Positions 54,441-64,000 of a DNA stretch of 64,000 nt are shown here, piece by piece; position 1 is the stretch's first letter; every line of letters starts with the position of its first letter. A model generated the notes under the pieces. It searched no databases. It saw only the letters and a program-made list of their open reading frames with translations, and was not told the DNA's origin. Source of the stretch: Antedon mediterranea (lineage: Eukaryota > Echinodermata > Crinoidea > Comatulida > Antedonidae); NCBI RefSeq assembly GCF_964355755.1, contig NC_092679.1, positions 16,668,932-16,732,931 on the forward strand, in the 5' to 3' direction. The position numbers were made by a program, and so were the translations under genes.

Positions 54441-54446
54441 GATATC

Positions 54447-54546
54447 TCACCGTGCGGTTAGATATCTATATTATACGCACCGTGCGGTTAGATATCTATA
54501 TTATACGCACCGTGCGGTTAGATATCTATATTATACGCACCGTGCG
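54447..54546. repeat. 30-bp tandem repeat, three units
   Basis: cgcaccgtgcggttagatat plus ctatattata, virtually identical units. The ggttagatatctat part is shared with the 61-bp satellite that starts 0.7 kb downstream. Confidence 0.9.
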
Positions 54547-54743
54547 ATAGAACTATAAGATACTACAGTAGATACTAACCGGTTAGAATATACGCTATAT
54601 TAACCATAGATATGAACACTATATATATTTAACGCTATAAATACAGTAGATCAAACTGCTACCACAAAATATCACAACAGTACTGTAGATAAATACACAG
54701 TTAAGTCGAACAGTAGATCAAAATAACCGCTGCCACCAAATTA

Positions 54744-55191
54744 TGTCACGAACTCCTCTTACGTATGTTTCCGAGCGGTTGAAAATACTTTAGGAACTCC
54801 CTTGTGACATAAAAGTATACAAACAAAATCCACAAAGTTGTAAAATAACTCAAAAACAAAGCTTTAATTTCAATCAACTTCAACTTTTAACAATCCAGTA
54901 AGCACTTTAAACAACAGCTTCACAATGACTTTACAATATAACATCCAACCTCTAATCCAACAACCTTACAATAGTTTACATCCCTTTATATACAAGATGC
55001 TCCTATCCTTCTAGATCATTCTTTATACTTCTCATTATTACATGATTACAGTTTCTATTAATAGCACTTCTGGAATGTTCTTGATTGTTCTTATTAATTA
55101 TACATGGTTTATTAAATCAAAACATCTTATTCTAGAATGTTCATGTAAATACTATGTTACTCTATATGTTAGGGAATGGTAATTTATTACA
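54744..55191 (-). repeat. Possible solo LTR, 448 bp
   Basis: On the - strand it runs TGTAATAAATTACC.. to ..GTTCGTGACA (TG..CA). It has TATATAAAGGG as a TATA box and ATTAAA later. Flanks aatta and atgat match poorly, so no clean target duplication. On both sides lie copies of acactatatatattta-acgctata, as if it sits within satellite-related sequence. No partner LTR or internal region seen. Confidence 0.35.
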
Positions 55192-55254
55192 ATGATTAAC
55201 ACTATATATATATTTAACGCTATAGAACACCTTAGGCCTAATACTTGTTACACA

Positions 55255-57350
55255 TCTGTACGCTATGATACCCTATCTAACCGCGTCAGTTTATAGATAC
55301 CATCGCTATTGCCCTTATATATATAATATAGCCGCATTAACGCTTATAGATACCGTATCTATAGGCCACACACTATAAACATCTATTTGCTAGATCTAAG
55401 CGCATTAACGGTTAAATATAATGCTATACACTATAGACATCTATTCTCTAAATATCTAAGCGCATTAACGGTTAGATATCTATAGGCTACGCTATAGACA
55501 TCTATTCGCTAGATATCTAAGCGCATTAACAGTTAGATATCCATAGGTTATGCTATACATCTATTCGCTAGATATCTACGCATTAACGGTTAGATATCCA
55601 TAGGCTATACGCTATAGACATCTATTCGCTAGATATCTAAGCGCATTAAAAGATATCCATAGGCTACGCTATAGACATCTATTCGCTAGATATCTAAGCG
55701 CATTAAAAGATATCCATAGGCTACACTATAGACATCTATTCGCTAGATATCTAAGCGCATTAAAAGATATCCATAGGCTACGCTATAGACATCTATTCGC
55801 TAGATATCTAAGCGCATTAACGGTTAGATATCTATAGGCTATACGCTATAGACATCTATTCGCTAGATATCTAAGCGCATTAAAAGATATCCATAGGCTA
55901 CGCTATAGACATCTATTCGCTAGATATCTACGCATTAAAAGATATCCATAGGCTACGCTATAGACATCTATTCGCTAGATATCTACGCATTAAAAGATAT
56001 CCATAGGCTACGCTATAGACATCTATTCGCTAGATATCTACGCATTAACGGTTAGATATCTATAGGCTATACGCTATAGACATCTATTCGCTAGATATCT
56101 AAGCGCATTAAAAGATATCCATAGGCTACGCTATAGACATATATTCGCTAGATATCCAAGCGCATTAAAAGATATCCATAGGCTACGCTATAGACATCTA
56201 TTCGCTAGATATCTAAGCGCATTAAAAGATATCCATAGGCTACGCTATAGACATCTATTCGCTAGATATCTAAGCGCATTAACGGTTAGATATCCATAGG
56301 CTACGCTATAGACATCTATTCGCTAGATATCTAAGCGCATTAACGGTTAGATATCTATAGGCTACGCTATAGACATCTATTCGCTAGATATCTAAGCGCA
56401 TTAACGGTTAGATATCTATAGGCTACGCTATAGACATCTATTCGCTAGATATCTAAGCGCATTAACAGTTATATATCTATAGGCTACGCTATAAACATAT
56501 ATTCGCTAGATCAAGCGCATTAGCAGTTAGATGTCCATAGGCTACGCTATAGACATCTATTCGCTAGATATCTAAGTGCATTAACAGATATCTATAGGCT
56601 TATACGATATAAACATCTATTCGCTAGATATCTAAGCGCATTAACGGTTATTATCTATAGACTTATACGCTATAAACATTTATTCGCTAGATATCTAAAC
56701 GCATTAACAGTTATATATCTATAGGCTACGCTATAAACATATATTCGCTAGATCAAGCGCATTAGCAGTTAGATGTCCATAGGCTACGCTATAGACATCT
56801 ATTCGCTAGATATCTAAGTGCATTAACAGATATCTATAGGCTTATACGATATAAACATCTATTCGCTAGATATCTAAGCGCATTAACGGTTATTATCTAT
56901 AGGCTATACGCTATAGATATCTATTCGCTATATCTAAGCGTATTAACAATTAGATATCTATAGGCTACACTATAGACATCTATTCGCTATCTATAAGCGC
57001 ATTAACGGTTACCGGTAGATATCTATTATATAGGCTATACGCTATAGACATCTCTTCTCTAGATATCTAAGCGCATTAACAGTTAGATATCTATAGACTA
57101 TACGGTACGCTATAGAAATCTATTCGCTAGATATCTAAGCGCATTTATGTTTAGATATCTATAGACTATACGTTATATACATCTCTTCTCTAGATATCTA
57201 AGCGCATTAATAGTTTGATATCTATAGACTATACGCTATAGAAATCTATTCGCTAGATATCTAAGCGCATTTAAATGGTTAGATGATATCTATAGGCTAT
57301 ACGCTATAGACATCTATTCGCTAGATGAAGCGCATTAACGGTTAGATATA
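55255..57350. repeat. 61-bp AT-rich satellite
   Basis: Unit cgctagatatctaagcgcat, taacggttagatatctatag, gctacgctatagacatctat plus t. Measured spacings are 61 bp for full units and 57 bp for the common variant in which taacggttagata is replaced by taaaagata; a third variant also loses aagcg. At 56461 and 56703 a four-unit block of 242 bp is repeated with the same private changes, which is higher-order structure. Edges are degenerate. Confidence 0.95.
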
Positions 57351-57354
57351 TATC

Positions 57355-58165
57355 GCTATAAATAATATGTAACCGTTAAAGACGGACGGGTCATCTCATT
57401 ATTCCATGATTAGTTTAGGACAACATACAGTAATCATTAGAAATATTAATGATTTATGAGATTTTATGAATATTAAGAATATTTAATGACCGAGAGTCAC
57501 ATTCGGTAAAGATTAGATGAAAAGATTAAATAATAACAGTTGTAATATTTCAGTAAAGCTGAAGCTTTATTTTGTTCATTAGCCTCCGAATACGAGGCGC
57601 CCCAAGGAATTGGTAAAATAATAAGCTGTTTTAATTTGATAATCTAAGAAACAACTCGATCTGTCCCAGGAGACTACGAAATCGTTTTCTGATTTCTGTT
57701 TGTTAACTAAACGTCGGCATGAAATTAGATGATAGTCATAATTGTAATATTGAGATTAATAATTATTATTTTGAAAACATTGAGAAATGAATTGAGATGC
57801 AGTATAATAAAAATTATATATTATAACATTCATGCGAATTTGCGGAAAACTGTTTTTTTTAATTGCATACGATAAAGCAGTTACCTTAAACTGTAAAAAT
57901 TGAAAATATGAATTATCAAAAATGGAAAACTAGGCCTACAATTGAAACATTGTACATGAGACGAAGGAAGACATCAAACATTAAAACATATGAATACTCG
58001 TGGATTGAATAATAAAATATTCATGTATTACGGTATAATCTATTTCTGATATGGGATTTTTAGTGATACCGGTATATGAAAATCAATATTGTGTACACTG
58101 TCTTTTTCAACCCCACCAGTCTGGACATTTAATAGGCCTATGTTTGTAATGGTATTCAGAGACCT
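57355..58165. other. Gene-free AT-rich stretch
   Basis: Nothing recognised. Confidence 0.35.
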
Positions 58166-58168
58166 TGC

Positions 58169-58312
58169 TAATGCTTGGTTCTCACTAGAGACGTAACGCA
58201 AGGTGATCTGACCAATCACAAGCGATGGATTATTTGCGCTGTCGCTTGTCATTGGTCAACACGCTTGCGTTGCGTTTACGTCCCTACATTGTGTCCTAGT
58301 GAGAAGCACGAT
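58169..58312. mobile_element. MITE family B copy
   Basis: atgcttggttctcactagag to tcctagtgagaagcacgatg, with the aatcacaagcgatggatta hairpin. Two bases separate it from the TTAA of the next element. Confidence 0.75.
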
Positions 58313-58318
58313 GATTAA

Positions 58319-59804
58319 AGGCTGGTTTCCTGTCGACGTAAGAAGTCGAATTTTGTAACGATTCTTGCGTTTCATACGTTTCTTACGTCTCTTACGAAAG
58401 TTGAGAAAAAATTGACGTCGTTGACGTTAGTCAAGATCGTGTCGGGCCGCAGAAAAACATCTGTAGTTATGCTGCTCCCGAAAGTTGAAATTTTAGCTGT
58501 GAAACACACGTCGTATGCTTACGTCGATTTTAGTGTTGTTACGAAAGTTGAAATTTTTTTCTTACGTCGGTCAGATTTATGACGTATTTGAAACAACATC
58601 TCTGATTGGTGTTTCTTTTTAGAGCGGGTTTTATCATTTTTCGCGCGAAATGTTGAATGATGTTATTGTACCTGTAGCTTCTCAGCATCAGTGTCAGTGC
58701 AACTCAGCATCAGTGTCAGTGCAGCACACCAACATATTATTTTTTAGTAGATAGGCTAGGCCCTAGTATTAGTAATAATACTTAATTAATACTGTACTAA
58801 TAGGAATTGATTTGACCAAAATCTAATCAAACTAGCCTATAAGGAGCCTAGGCTAGTAGGCCTATGTATTATTGTATGAATCAAAATATGAATGAATTAT
58901 CCTGGCCCTTTAGGCCTAGCCTTAAATAGTTTTCAAAATTAAAAAAAGGCAAATCATTTCGGGATTCCTATTATTATTAGACCTACCTAGGCCCTAGGCT
59001 AGGCCTTGGCCTATGGGCCCAGGCATACTTTAATCGAGCATGAGATAGTACTACCGCAGTAAGATACCCATTATTTACAGGCCTATAATAAGAATAAATT
59101 TAACAAAACAATATAAATTATACAAAATCAAGCAAACAATTTTTTTTTAAAGTTACATAATAATATTATATTGCTTACAAAGGGGCTTTCTATATCTTAT
59201 CTTGTTGCAAATGTTCATTTTCGTGACGTTTCTACCGATGCTGATTGTTTATTGCACGTCCATAAATAAGAGTATTAGATTTTGATATGAGTTGTAAACT
59301 CCCTGATTAGAACATTATTAGGCCTATTATTGACACTACTGTGCATTTGTAAAGTATGTACAACATCGTAAAGTGGGCTAAAATTATAGTAGTAAATACA
59401 TACAAATGTTATTGTCCGGCTTTATTTCACTATAAGGACATACACATTACGTCATAACTCTTGTCGCTCATTGGTTGCTTGTTACGATTGCGCTTACGTC
59501 TCTTGCGAAAGTTGACTTCAAGTCAACTTTCGTAAGAGACGTAAGAAACGTGACGCAAGGGCGTTCATTCAAGCGTAAGATCAAAAATCCCGGTTTCCTG
59601 TAAAATCGGAAGAAAACGTCGTAACGCAACAATTGTTAGGTCATCGGTTTCCTGTAAAATCGTTTGTCGTTACCATTTTTCTTACGTTGCGTCGATTTTG
59701 TAAATTTTCGATCGTAATCGGTTTCCTGTAAAATCCGCATTTCTTACGACAAATCGACGTAGTCGCAACAAAAGTGATGTTCTTACGTCGACAGGAAACC
59801 AGCT
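58319..59804. mobile_element. 1486-bp TTAA-flanked non-autonomous DNA element
   Basis: TTAA at 58315-58318 and 59805-59808. Inverted ends aggctggtttcctgtcgacg..taagaa and its near-complement, perfect over 23 bp from ctggtttcctg. Near the right end ggtttcctgtaaaatc occurs three times (about 59592, 59646, 59719). A near-perfect 53-bp palindrome (cttacgtctcttgcgaaagt..) lies at 59493-59545. A 19-21-bp direct repeat (cagcatcagtgtcagtgca) is at 58684-58730. No transposase frame, so it depends on another element. Confidence 0.85.
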
Positions 59805-59809
59805 TTAAC

Positions 59810-60689
59810 TCTCTATACAAAACCCACATTATTCTTTTATATTTTTAAAATAAGCCTTTATATGAAAAAAAATAAAAAATTAATTAATTTAGCTATAAAA
59901 ACGACAATAAAAAGAGAAGAAAAGATATTCTTAAGTATATAATATATATTGTTATTTAATGCATGTGAACTGTATTATTTTGTATTTTTTATTGCATAAT
60001 AGTACAAATCAAGGTTTCTTAGGTAATATTTAACGGTGTTAATGCGAAATGACCAATCAATATTGTAAGCCTGTGATTAGCATATGCTATTGAGATTATC
60101 GACAGAATCTTGTAACAATGCCCTCTTCGCGGTCAAAACACATACTACTGTCTGTGTTTTACGGATGTGTTTCTGACATATTTAAAGCTTCCAAGCCTAT
60201 ACCCCCCCCCTCCCCCCGAAAACCCAACATTCGCAGAGATATATCCTAGTTCACAAATGGAATTGGAGGGAGGTTGAACAAGAATAGTGAATCAATCTGT
60301 TTTCGTTTTTCAGATTCTACAATTGCGTATCCAGATGATTGGTGGTGTTTGGGGTATTTTTAAGTACCTCTTGTTTTGCTCTGAGTATAGATTTTTAGAT
60401 TCACATTTTAATGTTGTGCAAATTCTCGGTAGAAGAGCTCATGCTTCTAGGACGAGGGTACAATTTCCTCGTCTTTAAGTTTACATTATACAGGATGTAT
60501 GTAATCTGAAGTATTGTTATTGTGATAAATAGTTTGTAATGTAATGATTTATTGTTTCCTAATAAAAATAATGTAGGTAATTATCATAGCGATTCACGTG
60601 ACGTACTTACGTCTACACAATTCTTGATTGTAATAAAATTGTTATATGAGAATGACTTAAATGACATAGCATATCATATTATAACGTAC
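59810..60689. other. Gene-free stretch with one unproven terminal-exon candidate
   Basis: cgtttttcag at 60304-60313 followed by a frame open to 60478 (GGVWGIFKYLLFCSEYRFLD..) and AATAAA at about 60561 has the shape of a last exon. No upstream exon or homology is visible, so it is not called as a gene. Confidence 0.3.
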
Positions 60690-62023
60690 ATTAAAGTAGA
60701 ACTCCTATTAAGGGGACACCTTCGGGAACCAATAAAGTGTCCCTATAATAGGGGTATGTCCCCTGAATATAGGTTGTTCGAGTACTGTTAAAACAAGTTT
60801 GCTTCTTGTTCGTTTCTCAAGAAGTGTCCCCTTAATAGGGGCGTGTCCCCTGAATATGGGATATATTAATTATGCGTTGGAAAACATCATAGAGGCCCTC
60901 GTTCGTTTCACAGGAGAGTTTACCTCAATATAGGAGTGTCCTCTGAATATGGGATGTCTATGTGTTGAAACACATCATTGGCCCTGGCGTTCGTTTCACA
61001 GGAGGTATCCCCTTAAAGGCCAGGTGCGGGCAAAACAATTTCTATTGATCATACATTCCAATAGTTGTCGATCTATAGTTTCCCCCATGTTTCATAATTT
61101 TTGGAATTTTATTTATGTTACACAAGCTTGTTGAAAATAAGCACTTTCTTATCAGTGGGGGGATAGTTCAAATTACACAGTAAAATCTCTATTCTTTTGT
61201 ACACAAATTTTGTAAATAGAGAGGAATTTTAAAAAGCTATAAAAAATAAACGGTGTGGTAAAAAACGTTATCAGATGACTAAATATAGGTAATATAACTT
61301 TAATATTACATTTCTGATATTTTTATTCAACTTCAGATTTTTATTTTCATGCTATAGCAAAAATTATCCACCGTATATTCACCATCTTTTTTCACCTTCT
61401 AGGGAGTCACCAGACATGTTATTACATTAGGTTAACTACCTAACTACTGAAAAAAAGTCTTCTTGGTTTTTATAGAAGAATTTTGCCAAATTTTGTATTT
61501 GACCATATTAAGGGAAATTCATATTTTTTCGTCTTGATTTCTGTTACAAATATTTTATTTATGTACAATTAACCAAATATTATATTTAAATTCATGCCTG
61601 TACTTGAGCTTTAATAGGGGTGTGTCCCCTGAATATAGTTTGATATGTGTTGAAACACATTATTGGCCTTCGTTTGTTTCACAGGAGGTGTCCCCTTAAT
61701 AGGGGTTTGTCCCCTGGTTATGGGATGGATGTCTATGTGTTGAAACACATCATTGGCCCTCGTTCGTTTCACAGGAGGTATCCCCTTAATAGGGGTGTGT
61801 CCCCTGAATATAGTTTGATATGTGTTGAAACACATCATTGGCCCTCGTTTGTTTCACAGGAGGTGTCCCCTTAATAGGGGTTTGTCCCCTGGTTATGGGA
61901 TGTCTATGTGTTGAAACACATCATTGGCCCTCGTTCGTTTCACATGAGAGGTTACCTCAATATTGGTGTGTCATTTGAATAGGGATGCATGTCCCCCGGG
62001 ATGTAAACAATGAGGTTCTACTG
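60690..62023. mobile_element. Family D element with internal 86-bp tandem repeats
   Basis: Left end aaagtagaactcctattaag, right end aatgaggttctactgtatac: gtagaac-type inverted ends. The interior is units of about 85-90 bp (tgtgttgaaacacatcattg, gccctcgttcgtttcacagg, aggtgtccccttaatagggg, tgtgtcccctgaatat). Interrupted at 61013-61614 by another insertion. Confidence 0.75.
61017..61610. mobile_element. 594-bp TTAA insertion inside the family D array
   Basis: The array reads cccc-TTAA on the left and TTAA-tagggg on the right, where uninterrupted units read ccccttaatagggg, so TTAA is a true target duplication. Ends aggccaggtgcgggca and the complement of agctcaagtacaggca match at 11 of 16 positions. 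No coding capacity seen. Confidence 0.85.
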
Positions 62024-62024
62024 T

Positions 62025-63740
62025 ATACTGATAAATATGTTGGTGCTACTGTAAAGTCTAAATGCCAAGTACGTTTGAGAGAAAACATAATGTAGGCTTT
62101 TCATCAGTCTCCGAAGCATATTAATTTTTCAATATACAATTAATATTTATTAGTACGTTTATTAATTTAAAAAATAATGAATTTCGCAACCTTATAACAC
62201 AGTGGAATTAAATTATAAAATAATTGAACTTCTACAAATTGATGTCAATTGGTTATTTCTACGTAATCAGAGCATAGTTACACAAGACGAAAGATCCCAT
62301 TTCTAACCAACGGAACGGCTTAATTTATTCTCCTTTTAGAGATAATTGAAAATGTACTCACCATTTTGGACCACGTATAATTATTAAGCACCTTATACTC
62401 GTCAAGAGGTCTGTTTCATCTCGCCCCATTTAACGCCAGTCACAATCTAGGTACCTATAGTGTGAAACAATTTGGCAGTGAAAACACTAACTGTGGGCTA
62501 AGCATCGATCGCTGAACGTCGCTATTTCTTGAAAAACTCCGCCTGATCGGCTACCTACCCCGGGGAATCAAATGAACTATTCCATACGCGGGTGTCAAAT
62601 AATACGCATTGTGTTAAGTACGTATGCTAATTGTCAGATGAGGGCGCAGTTCAAATAGGTTCCCTGAAACGAACTCAATATATACATTTCCTATTAACGA
62701 CGTTCACAATCATTTTTAACAACACATATTTCGTTCAAATGATAGATTTTAAATTCAGTAAAATTGATTAACACGTAAGCTAGGTCTATCAAAATATTTC
62801 CATGCGCCGATTTCGCTGAGTACCGGTACCGTACATAATACCCGTAAAGTGGGCCTAAAGATGGATTCAAGATTCAATTTATTGTCACATAATATTACAT
62901 ACATGATATTTGTTTTCCTGAGCTTAGAAAAGTAAATACAATACAATTTAAAACACAATATAAAAACGTAAAACCTTAACTGACTCATATGATTACTTCA
63001 TTTTATTTATTCTGTTTGTTATTATATTGTGGAAATAAAATTAAATTGAAATTAATTATCTTGTCAATAATAATCTGTACTTAAAATGTGTAATTTATAA
63101 CAAAGAATGGCCACAAATATGCTGAAATGTTATCAGTGTGTGGGTTCCATTCTCAGCCTAACTATTGTACTTAGAAAGCTAAATAAATATAATCGTGATG
63201 GGACCATTTAAAGTTGTGCTCGAGTTAGTAAAAAAATCGACAAGGACATTCTCTAAGTGATCGGGTAATATATGAGTTCTATGCTGTTCATATATATATG
63301 ATACACTGTTAGGAGCATAAAAACGATAAACTGAAAAAACCATCAAATTATCAAATGTATATATCTTTATATATTGTATAAAGGAATTACTGAATCATTG
63401 TTACTGAGTCCTGGTGGCCGAGGTAACTTTTGTTTTTCTTGACCTGTTTTTGTTATTTTTTTGGTCAAATAAATAAATGAAATGAAATAACTTAGGCCTA
63501 AATCATAGGTTCATTAACATTATTCACTAGTAAAAATAGATTTTAAATTATTTATTCAGGGAATGATAAATATAGGCCTATCTATGTATTACTTTTGTTT
63601 TAATAGAATTATAAACATTGGTTTAAAACAAAATATTGATGATGGTATGGTAAACATCAACTAATTATTCATTAGTCCAATGTTTACAAACAAAGTCCAT
63701 GATTACTAATCCGGCTGGACCAGTTCCAACCAGCTAGTAT
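62025..63740. other. Gene-free stretch before the last gene
   Basis: Unique AT-rich sequence; no exon or repeat supported. The last 70 bp before the final gene (agcgcgcactcactcctcag) are GC-richer and probably promoter or 5' UTR. Confidence 0.4.
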
Positions 63741-63810
63741 AAGTTCATACTTAGAGCGCGCACTCACTCCTCAGCAAGCGAGAGCGACGTGTCACCGGGA
63801 ATCGTCAGTC

Positions 63811-64000
63811 ATGGCTAGCAAAACCTACACGATCGGTAGTATACTCTCCGTTTTAATTATACTATTTGCTTATTTATACAAATGCAACCTAGACGAGCAG
63901 CTCAGGGAACATTTAGATAATGTTCTTAGAAATTTACTAAAGGTTGAAAAGAAGTTCAAAATAACGCCGAAAACGAAGGTAGCGCTAGGCCTAGGTTCTT
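63811..64000 (+). CDS. N-terminus of a membrane-anchored protein, possibly ADP-dependent glucokinase
   Basis: Open from ATG (gtcATGG, acceptable context) to the window end, 63 codons. MASKTYTIGS is followed by a hydrophobic segment ILSVLIILFAYLY (11-23), a signal peptide or anchor. Then comes a charged helix (NLDEQLREHLDNVLRNLLK) and TPKTKVALGLGS at the end. The order anchor, helix, then a (R/K)VA(V/L)G(V/L) strand resembles the start of animal ADPGK, an ER-linked ADP-dependent glucokinase. The match is short and the rest of the gene is outside, so the identity is tentative; that it is a real first exon is more likely. Confidence 0.55.
   Translation, partial: MASKTYTIGSILSVLIILFAYLYKCNLDEQLREHLDNVLRNLLKVEKKFKITPKTKVALGLGS

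Noticed and set aside
43170-57350. CRISPR-like regular arrays
   Set aside because: Repeats are directly adjacent without unique spacers, in an intron-bearing eukaryotic genome; they are satellites.
61611-61874. Repeat-containing frames on both strands
   Set aside because: Products of the 86-bp family D units.

Overview
The window is AT-rich, intron-bearing animal DNA, dense in repeats. The short palindrome-containing word TAGGCCTA recurs throughout, genes have small phase-conserved exons, and the only large mobile element is a BEL/Pao LTR retrotransposon. Together these suggest a marine invertebrate, and an echinoderm-like deuterostome is my best guess, but nothing here fixes the species.

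Layout. (1) 1-1779, + strand: the last four exons of FCF1/UTP24, a PIN-domain nuclease of the small-subunit processome. (2) 4244-4831, - strand: an unrecognised charged protein with a possible N-myristoylation start (MGN) and Cys-containing 9-residue repeats. (3) 7329-12817, + strand: a complete alpha-tubulin gene in three coding exons, the first carrying only the ATG. Its product has Arg instead of Lys at position 40 and a tail with almost no Glu. (4) 16638-33402, - strand: a calmodulin-like four-EF-hand protein reconstructed here from five exons; its first coding exon was not found. One intron holds an apparently intact, very young BEL/Pao element (23682-30794) in the same orientation, with 491-bp LTRs that look identical and a TCTAG target duplication. 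(5) 33.4-63.8 kb: no gene I can support. This stretch holds miniature inverted-repeat elements, a 95-bp tandem array (43.2-45.8 kb), a 61-bp satellite (55.3-57.4 kb), a 1.49-kb TTAA-flanked palindromic-end element and a tandem-repeat-bearing element (60.7-62.0 kb) that is itself interrupted by another TTAA insertion. (6) 63811-64000, + strand: the first 63 codons of a membrane-anchored protein running off the window, possibly ADP-dependent glucokinase.

The genes are unrelated housekeeping or cytoskeletal genes and do not form a pathway. What unifies the window is its repeat biology. At least five different non-autonomous families sit at TTAA sites and begin with AG. Some are nested in one another, some have near-identical copies tens of kilobases apart, and in one case the end of a copy has been amplified into a minisatellite. 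No transposase that could mobilise them is in the window. All coordinates and splice sites were read by eye; family names come from motif recognition, not from a database search.
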